Origin: Amoebophrya sp. A120
Lineage: Eukaryota; Sar; Dinophyceae; Syndiniales; Amoebophryaceae
Assembly (NCBI GenBank): GCA_905178155.1
Contig: CAJINV010000011.1
Span: 1,887,939 to 1,951,938 of the forward strand
Direction: 5' to 3'
Length of the DNA: 64,000 nucleotides
Below are positions 47,674 to 58,800 of this stretch, piece after piece (the stretch's first letter is position 1; the number at the start of each line of letters is the position of its first letter). Both the position numbers and the translations under genes were made by a program. The notes under the pieces are model-generated. The model saw nothing but the letters and a program-made list of their open reading frames with translations. It did no database searches and was not told the DNA's origin.

Positions 47674-50600
47674 TCAAAAGCCAATGAGCTCCTGGGAGGT
47701 GTTATGAAAGTGCACAACTCCCCCTCCCCCTCATTTGTCATGCAAAATACCGATTCCATGCTCTGCCTTTTAGCACTGTTTGCATGACAAGTTCTGGCAG
47801 CCCAAATAGCACTACAATGCTGTGCAGATTTGTCATGCAAAACCGGCATTCCTGCTGACGCTTGTATTCCTGTTATCGCAATACAAATGAGGGGGAGGGG
47901 GAGTTGTGCACATTCATAGCTGTTGGCCCGGTGGTCCCGCGCTAGGCGGCTGTAGATGTAGAAATGCAGTGCGTCGTAGCCGTGGCTGGTCGTGTTCAGC
48001 CAGCCCATACCGTCGGCAAATTCCTTGTACAGGGTTGCGTACCGCCGGATCAGAGCCGACCCCTATCCTGAGTAATAACGTCCCCACACGACCATAGTTG
48101 TCATGCAGATTAGCAAGCACAGGAGCATTTGTGATGTGGACCCCCAAGAGAGGCACAACTTTCAATCGTGTTTTGGAAATTGCAATGCTAGAAACAGGAT
48201 GAGGAGATGGATTTGCTATGCGGATTCCCTTGCTAAACTGCACTACAATACAGCCTGCAATTTGTCATGCGTGACTCGCAAAACTTCTAGGTTTGTGTTG
48301 CAAAATCTCTATCTTGACAGACTATCGGGTCGTGGGGACGTTTTTACTCAGAATAACTCCCCGTCCGTTCTCTCCTTGGCCACTTTGATGGTGCCTTATC
48401 AAATGTAAAAATGTCTGGGTCTGGAGGATTGCAAGGTTTGTCATGCACATTTTGCATTACCCGTGATATCTGTGATGTATGCACCAGCATCACAAATTTT
48501 TTGCGGGCATCTTGATGCCTATCCCGCATGAGAAATCCCCTCTCCGCGGAGCAAAAACTGGACGCCTCTTGTTGCTCATGCAATACAGATTTTTTTGGAT
48601 TCCAAAAATAGCATCACAAGTTGCATTCTTCCAGACCCAGACATTTTTACATTTGATATGCCTTCTTGCCGTGCCATCTCCAGTACCAGTGCAGCGTCTG
48701 CGTCTGCGTATCCTGTGCAAAAGTATCGTACTCGTATAAATGCAAGTCTTGCATTACAAATCTTTTTATTAAGGCAAATCCGCATGACAAATTCCATTTC
48801 TCATGCTAGGGGAATTTGTATTGCATTTGCAATTTATACTAGTACGATACTTTTGCAGTTCATACTGCGAGGGCCGTCACGAGATTTTTCTGCGCCTGCC
48901 GGATGGAAACCTGATGGTGGAGTTTTAGGTAGTAGACCTCCACATCAGGACCTCTTTTTTTACTCGATAATTTCATTTCCCTCACGATCATCTTCGAACA
49001 GCACATCAATCAGCCTACTGTCGTCAAGTGTGTGTGAGGATGCGAGCTAATTCTGACTCTGAGCATATTGAAAATGATGTAGGTACAAAAAGCCGCCATC
49101 ATACATCAACATGAAACCTGCTGTCTATTCCTGGCCTTCTGTCGTCTTTGTTTCTTCAGGAGCTTGGCAATGACAGCCTCGTCAAACGCCGATGGCAGCG
49201 AGATCTTGCGCAGCTGAAAGTCGACCATCGTGAAGAACCCGTCACTATGAAGTGCAAAAATCTCTGCTTTTGGAAGAGTGTGCTTCTTTGTCATGCACGT
49301 GTTGCATGACCCATGACGCCTGTGATGCGTGCCCTTGCATCACACATCTACTTTTGAGGGCTTCCTGATGCCGACCCCGCATGACAAATGCCCTCTCCGC
49401 GTGGCAAAAAAAACTTCCTCTCGGTCTTGCTGCTCATGCACTACAGAGTTCCTTTAGAATCCAAATGCAGCATCACAACTTTCACAGATTATATTTGCAA
49501 TGCATAGTCACCCTCCGAGGCAAACATGGTCCCCACATCGTTCCGCAGCTCGTTGCATCCTGTGCAAAAGTCTCGCACTCGTAGTAATCGCAATTATGCA
49601 TGACAAGTCTCTTTCTCAAGGTAAATCAGCATCAGAAATTCCTTTTGTCATGCTTAGCAAATCAAAATTTGTAATGCGGTTAGTACTACTAGTACGATGC
49701 TTTTGCATTTGATACGTTGCTGATCTGCACGCGTTTCTCGAAAAACTGCAGCGTGTGGAAGCGCACCGAAACCTCCTTGACTTTCTTCTCGATGATCACC
49801 CGCAACCAGTCGCGCCACCGCGTATGGAAACGGTACGAAAAAAGGTCGTCTATCGCTTTCAGTTCGTTATAATCGGCAAGTAGTGTAAGAGAGGCAAAAG
49901 CCGAAGTGCATTCTGAAGATTCTTGGACTTCTTCCTGCTTCATGAATCTCTACCTTACGCTTGTTTTCTTTCTCATATTCATGCGCATGAGCAGTACAAT
50001 TGTAAAATAACTTACTTGCGATGAAAGAAACTACCTTGGCGAATGACTACTATCTATGTGGCATGAAAAAAAGTGTGACGAACTGACAATGATAGGAAGA
50101 ACATTCTTCGTGTGCATTTCCATACTGCAGTCCCCAGGCGTAGTAGAGTTGCGGCAGCATTCCTCTCACAAGCCGGATTGCCGTATCCAAGAAAAAAACC
50201 CGCGTTGACGGTGTCAATTTGTAATTTTCGAGAGCAGCGCACGAGGAACTCATGGTCATGTTTTTTCTTTTCTCCAACAAGAATAAATATAGATGGTGCT
50301 TCTCATTATTCGACTGAAAAAGCTTCTGACACGACAGAGGATTTTTCTTGGATACTGCAACGACAGCTGTTTATTTCATGGGCACAAGGCCCAAAATTTG
50401 TTCGGAAAGAGGTCTAACAAATCTATTTTGCGCTTCAGTCTTTCACAAGGAGATAGATGACTCATTTTCTATTTTCATCAGATGAAAGCATCATCAACTT
50501 CTAACTATGTCTTCTAACTTCACCACATGCATTATGCAATTCCAAATCCGAAAAAAAACACGCATATATCAAAATTTTGAAACAGAATGTAGTATATTAC

Positions 50601-51528
50601 GTCGAGAAACACGGACTGCCCGTTGCTCGTCCAGACGGACATGCTGGAGCCGTCTTTCCCACTGGGCAGCCACTCCAGGACAATTAAACTCTGCGAGTAG
50701 GATATTACAATGAAAAATGCCCCCGTCCCTGAACTTGAAAGCATTTGTATTGCAACCCTTTCCAAATGAAACATTCGCCCTCTTGCATGTATCAGCGTCA
50801 CATATTTCCGATCGTGAATAGCAAAACTTTTTATTGCAAAAGATCCCAGCAAGAGCGGTGCTTGTCATGCAAGCGATGCGAAATACGACTAGAATCTGCA
50901 TCAGAAAGATTCATACTCCTTTCATGGATGACAAAAAGTTTTCATTTGGAAACATCGCATCACAAATTTTTGCAACTTTGGGGGTGGGGGGCGCTTTTCA
51001 CTGTAATATAGGACAGGATCGAGCGGCCGAGCCCGATGAGAAACCGGCCGGAGACATCCTGAGTAAAAACGTCCCCACCCCATAGTTGTCATGGAGATTT
51101 GCGATTACAGGAAGATTTGTAATGCGCATCTTCGTGAGAGGCATTTCCAATCGCGCTTTGGAATTTGTAATTTTTCTGTAAACGGGATCAGCAGATGGAT
51201 TTGTGATGCAGCTGCACTTGCTAAACTGCACTACACTACGGACTGGAATCTGTCATGCGTTGCTCCCAAAGCTTCTGGGTTTGTGTTGCTAAGTTCCCAA
51301 CTTGCCAACTGTGGGGTGGGGACGTTTTTACATATGATAGGAGTCGTCGCGCGCCTCCCGCCGAATTTCGTCGCGCGATACGGTTTTGAACGTGTCATCG
51401 TATACCAATCCGTAGTACCGGGGTTCCAGCACGTCAAATGAGCAAGCAAACAACACGATAGACGTGATGAAGACGATCAGGCAACAGCCACCCGCGAGGG
51501 GCACATCGTATTCACGAAACTCGCCCAT
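47674..51528 (-). CDS. SPFH/band-7 domain membrane protein interrupted by eight introners
   Basis: Stomatin/prohibitin-type membrane scaffold. Secure exons: 51528-51340, 51049-51009, 50697-50601, about 49849-49715, 49550-49507, 49240-49118, 48937-48865, 48703-48659, 48391-48356, 48058-47919 and 47697-47674. A further exon around 50270-50110 (KLTPST, LYYAWGLQYGNA) is not resolved. The start MGEFREYD precedes a membrane segment (GGCCLIVFITSIVLFACSF, about residues 13-31). Then come GLVYDDTF, GRFLIGLGRSILSYSQSLIV, MSVWTSNGQSVFLD, FFTMVDFQLRKISLPSAFDE and the Ala/Glu coiled coil with LALADADAALVLEMARQEG. This order matches SPFH proteins. Introners D, G, E, B, E, B, D and C follow 5' to 3'; several exons are only 24-45 bp. 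GT-AG introns also occur (donors at 50600 and 49117). Confidence 0.82.
47703..47918. mobile_element. Introner, family C (copy 1), with an empty-site paralogue
   Basis: 216 bp, last intron of the SPFH gene. Termini GTGCACAACTCCCCCTCCCC and reverse complement. Target duplication GGTGT / GCTGT (47698-47702 and 47919-47923), one mismatch. The uninterrupted sequence GGAGGTGTTGGC is present in the duplicate near 46196-46207. Confidence 0.95.
48064..48355. mobile_element. Introner, family D (copy 2)
   Basis: 292 bp in the SPFH gene. Termini TATCCTGAGTAATAACGT and its near complement. Flanks ACCCC (48059-48063) and ACTCC (48356-48360), 4 of 5 matching. Removal joins RTDGES to ALIRRYATLYKEF. Confidence 0.9.
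48397..48658. mobile_element. Introner, family B (copy 5)
   Basis: 262 bp in the SPFH gene. Termini TATCAAATGTAAAAATGTCT type. Target duplication TGCCT (48392-48396 and 48659-48663), perfect. The interior closely follows copies 2 and 6 in the same orientation. Confidence 0.94.
48709..48864. mobile_element. Introner, family E (copy 3)
   Basis: 156 bp in the SPFH gene. Termini TGCAAAAGTATCGTACTCGT and reverse complement. Target duplication CTGCG (48704-48708 and 48865-48869), perfect. Confidence 0.94.
49246..49506. mobile_element. Introner, family B, degenerate termini (copy 6)
   Basis: 261 bp in the SPFH gene. The interior aligns with copies 2 and 5, but the terminal repeats have drifted (AATCTCTGCTTTTGGAAG left; TTTCACAGATTATATTTGC right). 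Target duplication GTCAC (49241-49245 and 49507-49511) is still perfect, and the exons still join in frame (SEGD-GFFTMVDF). Confidence 0.9.
49556..49714. mobile_element. Introner, family E (copy 4)
   Basis: 159 bp in the SPFH gene. Begins CATCCTGTGCAAAAG (first base changed from T) and ends CTTTTGCATTTGATA. Target duplication CGTTG (49551-49555 and 49715-49719), perfect. Confidence 0.92.
50703..51008. mobile_element. Introner, family G (only copy)
   Basis: 306 bp in the SPFH gene. Inverted termini TATTACARTGAAAA followed by a C-run / G-run. Target duplication TAGGA (50698-50702 and 51009-51013), perfect. The interior carries several CATCACAAA and TGTCATGC motifs. Confidence 0.9.
51055..51339. 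mobile_element. Introner, family D (copy 3)
   Basis: 285 bp, first intron of the SPFH gene. Termini CATCCTGAGTAAAAACGT and a slightly diverged partner. Flanks GGAGA (51050-51054) and GGAGT (51340-51344), 4 of 5 matching. Confidence 0.9.
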
Positions 51529-52192
51529 AGTTGTGCCCTAGCCAGTCTAGTTTACTGATTTGTGCTGCACTTTATGACTGCTGGACTTTCAAGAAGCAGA
51601 AGCCATTGACATAGACATTCTTATCGTCCCCACCGGTAATAAAACCTATCAAACCTGGATAGCTGGAAGTAGCTGCTCCGGTGGAGGTCCTATCTGTCAC
51701 TGTACCTCAGCCAGGCACTCTGTGGGCGGGAGGTGGAAGCGCCTCGTCTCTCAAGAACTTCCTTTTTTGCGAGGCCGTGGGCCAAGCGGTTTTTCATAGT
51801 ATAATTTCTGCTTCCTGCAAAGCACTTGTTGTCCTCCCGGTGGAACCCATACATGCAGGCCAAGGTTCGCACTAGCAGATATTTAGTGTCGTGTACACAG
51901 CGAACCTGCCCTTTGCTGGGAACTACTGCCTGGGCGAACTAAAAAATTGTTGCAGCACGATCTTTTACTAAACACCAACACCAGCCGCTTAGGACTCATA
52001 GCTACAACACACTGGCGGTCGTTTTTTCTTTTCATTTGCAAGACCGACCAGCGGCTCCAATCTATCATAACTTGAAAAATTCGTCACACAAAGGAATCAT
52101 TCTCGTCGGTTATGCGAATTTGTCTTTCTCTTTCAAAAGTGCACGGTACCACGGGTACGGGTATTAAAAATACACACAACGCTACAAAAATT
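51529..52192. other. Intergenic spacer
   Basis: Between the zinc-finger gene 3' end and the SPFH start. No exon, repeat or RNA gene recognised. Confidence 0.5.
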
Positions 52193-54957
52193 TCAAATTT
52201 GTTTCATTCGACTTCCTCTATTCGAACCCGCCATGCCGTTCCTGCCTAGAACCTCCCGCGCTTCCCGACGCTTCACCAGCAGCGAGTGCGCCCAACCCAC
52301 TAGGCCGAACTGCAAGAGAAAGGCGGCAATTTCGTCCGCGTGGTCGACGCAAAAGAGCATCACAACGAAGAAACCCGCGCAGGCTAGGAGCAATAGGAAG
52401 AACAGACAGGCGTTGGACTGGAAGATGGATTTTTGCTGCCTGTACTTCTCCTCGTCCGCAATCACCAAACTGGTTTTCCAACGCAAAAGTCCAATTACAT
52501 CTTCAACGTGGAGGTAGTACTACTCGCGGTGAAGTAAAAATGTAAATCGCGGTAGTTTTTTTGAATGACACACTTTTCTTTTTTTGTTTTTCTGCACTTT
52601 ACCTGACACAGCACGACCAGGTCGACGGTTTCTGGGCAACCTCTATACGAGGTTGATCATGCAGTTTGAAATTGAATTTATCTGAGTAGTACTTTACTAC
52701 TACGATTCTATGTGAAAGAACTTTGGCACGGTCGATACAGTCGACGGGGGCGCAAAACTTTCGCCGTAGCTTCACCGACAAGTCTCGGATATTCTCGTCC
52801 GCTACTCCACTGCTCCTATCCACCGGGTAACACGCGAGAATGCTGGTTTCGCACTTCTGCCGGACGCTTTTCAGCCGCTGGCAGTGCGCATCGTGGCTGG
52901 ACCGCTGCTCGCTCTCCGTCGGCTGTGCCTCCGCCGCGGGGAGAGGTTGCAGCTCGTCGGGGCTGCTGTTCACATCTTCAACGGGCGCTGGTCTTTCACC
53001 TGGCGGTGGCACCAGGGATGAAGCAACTTCCTCCACAACCTCAGGTGTAACTGAGGACTGCTCCCGTTCTGGCGGCGCTCGTTTCTCGGCGATCGTCTTC
53101 GGACACGCGTCAAAAAGTTCGCAGTAGTCCGCTATCAAATGCAAAAGTATCGTACTCGTTTAAGACTAAGTTGCAGTCATGCATGACAGATCTGGCTTCT
53201 TAGCAAATTCCGCATCACAAATTCCATTTCTGCTTCTGGAAAAATTTGTAAATGCTATTTTTAAAAATTTATACGAGTACGATACTTTTGCGATTCATAT
53301 CCGCACTGCACGCCTTATTTCTCGACGCGAACACCACGGAGTCATTGTCGTTGTTGCTCTGCGGCTGCTCGCTTTCTCCTTCGAGCAGCGCACCGTTCGC
53401 CGCGTAGGTTTTATTTGTCGGGTTCGCTTTTGATGTTGCAGCATCTTCCAGTTTATTTTTTTCTTGTGCTGACGACGCAATACTGGCGGAGGAGCTCCTG
53501 CTTGACGTCAGGGTTCCGGAAGTAGCACTGGCGGCGCCGACCATGGGCTTCGTGTAATTTCCGTACAGGTCGAAATGGACCGTTTCCAAGTGCAGGTCCA
53601 TGTAGTGCTCCGACCGGAATTTCTTGCCGCAGATCAGGCACTCCCAGTTTGCGTAGGGCGCGTGGCCGCCGCCGCGGGTGCGGCGTTTACGCAACTCCTG
53701 CTCGGCGTAGAGATCGTTCGTAGCGAGGAAAGGACACGAGGCGGGAAAGGTGTAGCCCAGTTGCAGCCCGGGCTGTGGAGTGTTGTTTTTTTTGTACGCA
53801 TGTGGTGATGAAAAAATACGAGGCTCTGTAGCAATTGCAGATGCACAATGAACGACTTGATTCCTGTGGTTGTTCGTACGGAATTTTCATACAACCCCAA
53901 GTGGGTTCTTCTTCTTCAGCACGAGCACGACTCTGCCCCCCGCGTAGATGATAACAAGAGAAACTACGACGTTCTTTTCTATCATAGGTACCTGCAAAAT
54001 TTGCTTTTCAATTTCCGTGCGCACCCGGCGCGACAGCGGGCGGCTACAGGGGTGCTTCAGCGCGGTGCGCTCGGCCGTGTTGGTATCGCGATTGCGCGAT
54101 GCGTGGCTGGACAGGGTCAACAGCAGGATGCGGGTCAAACAACTCTTCACGCTGAAAGCAGACATCGTGGCGCCGGGACCGCGCAAGGGACACGTCACAG
54201 GAGATCTTGTGTTGCGCACGAAGTACTTCTTACTTCTCGTGCCGAAGCTGCTTCTTGTGGCGCCAGCGCAGCAGCTCCCACGTATTTTCCTCCTTGCTGC
54301 CATTTTCAAGGACATTTTTGTGGTCGTGGTTGCTGTTGACTTTCTACTTGTGCTATCTCCTCTGGTGGTCGACATAGGGTTGCCGTAGGCCTCTTCCGTG
54401 ACGTCTTTCTGAGTCCTTGTTGCAACTCTTTCAGCCGGTCTCCTTGACGTTCCGCTCAAGCAATGATCTTGACCACCCCGAAGATGACAAGATCTCCTCT
54501 TTGGCCGGCGTTCGCACCAGCTCCGAAATCTTCTTTTCCGACTTGTTACGCCGTCACGCGCACTGGCACTACACCACCTAGACCTGCGCCGCGATGGCAC
54601 AGAAGTGGGGATGGGGATGAAGAAATTTCTGCTGTTACAGCGCCGGTGCCCCCTTACGTCCGGATAACGCTCTGTGGAATTATCGTTTTGGCAGCTCCCG
54701 CTCGTCCATGTCATCTGCTGGTTCTCAGAAACAGAGTCTAGAGCAAGAGCGGGGTCAGGTCTGCGTTGCTGCATTTCTAGGCGGGAACGATACAACGGTC
54801 GAGCAGTACCCCTCCAGACTTCCTCCTCTCGCCCTCTGCAGCGAGAAACTGCGCGACCTGTCGCTATGTGGTCGCTCTCGTGTTGAATATTTCCACGTGT
54901 CGTGCCACGACTCGTTGTGCCTGATCGTCCCACCAGTGTTCCTCCTGCTGGCACCAT
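52193..54957 (-). CDS. C2H2 zinc-finger protein with C-terminal membrane segments
   Basis: Unrecognised orthologue. Exon 1 is 54957-53992 (ATG at 54957, Arg/Ser/Thr-rich), exon 2 is 53772-53300 and exon 3 begins at 53127. Intron 1 is GT-AG (donor CAG|GTACCT); intron 2 is introner E (53133-53299). Exon 2 encodes one C2H2 finger, CLICGKKFRSEHYMDLHLET followed by VH, with C-x2-C-x12-H-x4-H spacing, preceded by NDLYAEQELRKRRTRG. Exon 3 carries cysteines in DYCELFDACP, QKCETSILACYPVD and RRKFCAPVDC, probably a second metal-binding module. Downstream, TVDLVVLCQ and YYLHVEDVIGLLRWKTSLVI lead to two hydrophobic segments (LFFLLLLACAGFFVVMLF; IAAFLLQFGLVGWAHSLLV) ending at 52193. I place these in the same gene, but the short exons between 52740 and 52510 are not certain, and the membrane part could be separate. 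Confidence 0.6.
53133..53299. mobile_element. Introner, family E (copy 5)
   Basis: 167 bp in the zinc-finger gene. Termini TATCAAATGCAAAAGTATCG and near reverse complement. Target duplication TCCGC (53128-53132 and 53300-53304), perfect. Removal joins NKACSAD to YCELFDACP. Confidence 0.94.
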
Positions 54958-56202
54958 CGTCGTCACTTTTTCCCAATTTTTCCAGAAATTGCCGTCTCGT
55001 AGCTGCGTTGTCAGTTGTCGATGGCGTGGTCTGGTTCTACAATAAGCTCAGGCAGACGATATCAGCACAAGCAAACATGTTGGACCATCTCGTACGACGA
55101 AAGCAAAAGAAAAAACGAAACGACTATTCCAGCGCGGTAACGTGAATCATGTTGTCGTTATTGCTGAATATGATTGTCTTCGCACACAATCTGATCAAAC
55201 GCAAGGTGTGGTGAAGTACTCTACTTATTTGTAGTGAAGTGCTCTACTTATTGTACTTAGTATCCCCTCTGACGCAAGGAAATAAATGTCGGATCACGCA
55301 GCACAGACACAGAGCCGAACCGAACCGAGCATAAAGACTCTACTGGACCTCCACAAGGTGGACACCTGTCGATGCAAAGAAAAAACGATGAAGATGAACA
55401 TCCTGCATAGAATAACGACGAACAGTACAGTGTTTCTTCCTACTTGTCCAAGAACACGACTGAGAAGAAAGTCCTCGCAAAAAGTAGCCTAGGCCCTGAA
55501 ACAAAATCATTTTTAAGCAGCTGATACACTCCCTTTTTTTGACACATCTTCATTGCAACAATGCTACACGGAATCAAGTAAAGGAGTCGCAGCTGTTCTT
55601 TTTTCTCCTGCTCGAGATTTTCGCGGCTTTTTGCACCTACTTCCTGCCTTGTGCTGTCATGCATGTGCTGACGATGTTAAATATAGGCGTTTTGCTAGAA
55701 CGCAAAAGCAAGCCCTGTCGTGCTACTTAATTTTTGGTACAAGTTCATTCTCCAATATTGTGCTAGAACTGGAATCCCTGTAACTACTTCTACCATGAGC
55801 ATTGGATTTGAAACCAATCCTGCCAGCAGAAGTTACAGACCTGTTCCTGCTTTTATGTTTCTACCTCGATTAAAATCCTCCATTCTGTCATTTTACAAGA
55901 AGTTTACGATGATCAAGCGTGTTCCATGTTGCTCACAGACCCTTCTTTAGTTGCGTTGCGTACTATCACTATGCTTTCTGGCTCGGATGCAAAAAGTCAA
56001 ATCATGATGAATCAACGTCAACCTGACGAACAACAACATAAAGACTTGTGTATATGTTTTGTGTACTTTTATGTTTTCAAAGTCAAAACTACGAACCAGG
56101 CATGAAATTCCTCCACTTCTCGACCTTATTCCCTTCTGTCCCAACTGCTTTTCACATCTTGGAACTACGGTGAGACACGCGGCGCGTCTCAAATTAATAT
56201 CA
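54958..56202. other. Intergenic region
   Basis: About 1.2 kb without a supported exon. Near-duplicate AGTGAAGTGCTCTACTTAT-like segments occur around 55213-55255. Nothing else recognised. Confidence 0.45.
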
Positions 56203-56874
56203 TTATTGTAATCTCCGCCCTAGAAATGCTCTGTTTTGATGCTCCGGGTCCGAGGGCGAATTGGACGGTGACGTACTCGCTTCCGAGAGCGGACCTTTCT
56301 GTCCCTCTCTTGGCGCGTGAGCTGGCAGATTCTTATTGATCCGTGTACAAGCGTCGAGGAGCTGTTGAGAGATACGCAGGCTTTTTCCGTTATGTCCTTG
56401 TTCCCCGTTGTTCAACAAGAATTCTGGAGGTGGTGAAACTCCGCCGTTCTCTACTGGGGCCGCCCAGGCCGTTCTGTCGTCTTCTTCAGCCGCCGGCGGT
56501 AGTTCCATAGGTGGTATGTACCCGGTTGCAGGAGCTCCAGGTAGGAAACAAGCGGGAATTTGCGAAGGTGCAGTAGGCAGTACCGAAGGTCTAGCTGCAC
56601 TTGCTGCTGCAGTAGAAGATGTTGAGCCCAGATACGTATTAGAAGCCATCAAAGTTGTAGAAGCATCAATACTTGTTCCCTCGTGGTTTCTACGATTCTG
56701 TTCTTGTTCTACGCTGGAAGAGCTTCCAAGGGTACTGTAAAGTCTCCATGCCGGTGTCCCGTGCGGCGTCGCCAGTCCGTTTGCCTCCGATACGAGGCCG
56801 AAGAAAAAAAACGCCCGCATCGTGCTAATCATCGTGGTACTTCTGATGCTGGGCCGAGATTGATGCAGTGACAT
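56203..56874 (-). CDS. Hypothetical secreted proline-rich protein
   Basis: Unrecognised 223-residue single-exon frame. The ATG at 56874 gives a short polar leader, then a hydrophobic core (MISTMRAFFFFGLV, about residues 15-28) before SEANG, which looks like a signal peptide; the internal Met at residue 15 could be the true start. The mature part is Ser/Thr/Ala/Pro-rich (PSQIPACFLPGAPATGYIPP) with no conserved domain visible. One short helix-like stretch is SLRISQQLLDACTRINKNLP. Single-exon structure and low complexity leave room for doubt. Confidence 0.55.
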   Translation of the reverse strand: MSLHQSRPSIRSTTMISTMRAFFFFGLVSEANGLATPHGTPAWRLYSTLGSSSSVEQEQNRRNHEGTSIDASTTLMASNTYLGSTSSTAAASAARPSVLPTAPSQIPACFLPGAPATGYIPPMELPPAAEEDDRTAWAAPVENGGVSPPPEFLLNNGEQGHNGKSLRISQQLLDACTRINKNLPAHAPREGQKGPLSEASTSPSNSPSDPEHQNRAFLGRRLQ

Positions 56875-58800
56875 TTTGTTTTTCAGTTGTGTCCGTCTTT
56901 GTTGAATGGTGCAAAAAAATAGTACTTAAACGGATTTAGAACTTACTCGCGGCGTCGTGTTGGAACGAATCGGAAAGCAAGCAATTGCACGAAATTTTTT
57001 CAAAAGAAGTTGTACTTTCTCTAGTTCTTTGAGAGGACAACAATGCAAGGAAAATCTTGATGCAGAGAATGAAAAATAGAATTTCACTACTCAGTTAATT
57101 ATTCAACATGTAATACATAGCTGCGGACGTCAAAAAACCTGCGGTTCATGAATGGCACAAGGGCGGATCCGCGGACAACGGTCCAAGGCAAAAGAATCGC
57201 ACATCTCCAATGCATCTCTAGACACTGGTTTCCGGAACAGCAGAGGCACACGCCCAACGACCGTAACATTTATTACGGGATCATCTTCTTGACCTTGAGC
57301 TTTCCCTTTTCGATCTTTCGACATTTTTTGGAATCGGATTTTGAAACTTTTGGTTTTGCATTCTCTTGCCTGATATGTTCGCCGTTTTTTACGCGTGAAA
57401 AATCATGCACTTGCCGCGCCACCGCGAGACGGGAGAAGCTGAACTATGCTTGCACGATGATCGGTGGATGAGATTTTTTTCATTTTCGCATTGCTAGTGT
57501 TGTGACGAAAGAGCAGTTTAGCATTTAATATTCTTTGAGAATTATTCAAAAATTTTTCCATGCGGTAGAACTAGAATCTGGGAGAAAGTAGAAACTGAAC
57601 CCTGACTGTCATCCACGCTATCGGTTCCAGGCTCTAGTAACCATGCGTAACATTGTATACGTTTGCGTATCCATAAGCGTACTAGCGATATAGTGCCGTA
57701 ACTATGTCATTAATTTTCGAAATTTAGAGGTAGCGGTAGCGCATTGCCTATGCATAATTCAGATCATCACCTCACGTTTGAATTGTAATTGTGAATGAGT
57801 TGAATACGTTTTTGCTTTCACCAAATTGAGTAAAACCAATCATGACGGAGCGAGCACATTCATGATACTTTCCGTCAGGAGAATAGTCCATATAGTTGCT
57901 TCCAGAATATCATGATGCGTATTTTCATCTTCAACCGAATATCTTACAGTGAATTAGGAATCATGCAGACCACATCTTCCAATTCCATGGTTGAGTCAAT
58001 GTAAAACTTAGCGCCGATAACTTTCTGTTATGCAAAAGTAGCAGGAATCATGCAGACCACATCTTCCAATTCCATGGTTGAGTCAATGTAAAACTTAGCG
58101 CCGATAACTTTCTGTTATGCAAAAGTAGCAGAGGCTTCGTCGTAGCGGCAGCGGAACGGATAAATATTAATGATCGACTCCTTCTAGGAAACGTCGTCTC
58201 GTTGATTATCATGAAAATGTAAATTTAAGTTTATTCATGGTCTGCTACCGTCCTTAAAGCGATACAGAAACAAATGGAAATATCGGATACGTGAGTGAAG
58301 CAAAAGCTATCTTTAAATCTCATGTACTTTCTTTTTCGTGATTTTTTCTCAATGCGGATCTGCCTGCGGATACTCTGTTCTACTCACTTTATTCTTAAAA
58401 GATTCTACGTTATCTGTCGATCACGGTCTACGCATTTCTAAGTAGCTGCTAAAACGTAAACCTGGCTGTGCCTCGTTCAACCCCAAGTACCTTGTTGCTC
58501 ATTGAAATTAAGTAATTCCTGAGGTGTCGCCACTAAATCATCAGTATAAGTGGTGAAGCGGCAGACAGCGACGCGCGCCATCTGCCTCTTCGTCTTGGCA
58601 ACGGCAACATCCTTCTCCTCATCCTCAACATAAGCTCTTACTATTACATTTCACGACAAGACAACATCTGTAATATCACCATCACGTGCTAAGTCGCGGG
58701 AACTTCTACGTCTACCATAATTTCATTTTTCATCATACTTGTCCAGAACTGCCACGGGCCGCACGTGTATTAAATACTTCGTCCGAAAAGTACCAGATTT
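56875..58800. other. AT-rich intergenic region
   Basis: No supported exon in about 1.9 kb. Contains the 87-bp tandem duplication listed separately. Presumably holds the 3' flank of the large Q/N-rich gene and the 5' flank of the secreted-protein gene. Confidence 0.5.
57956..58130. repeat. Perfect tandem duplication, 87-bp unit
   Basis: Two consecutive copies starting AGGAATCATGCAGACC, apparently identical over their whole length. Intergenic, no coding potential. Confidence 0.92.
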
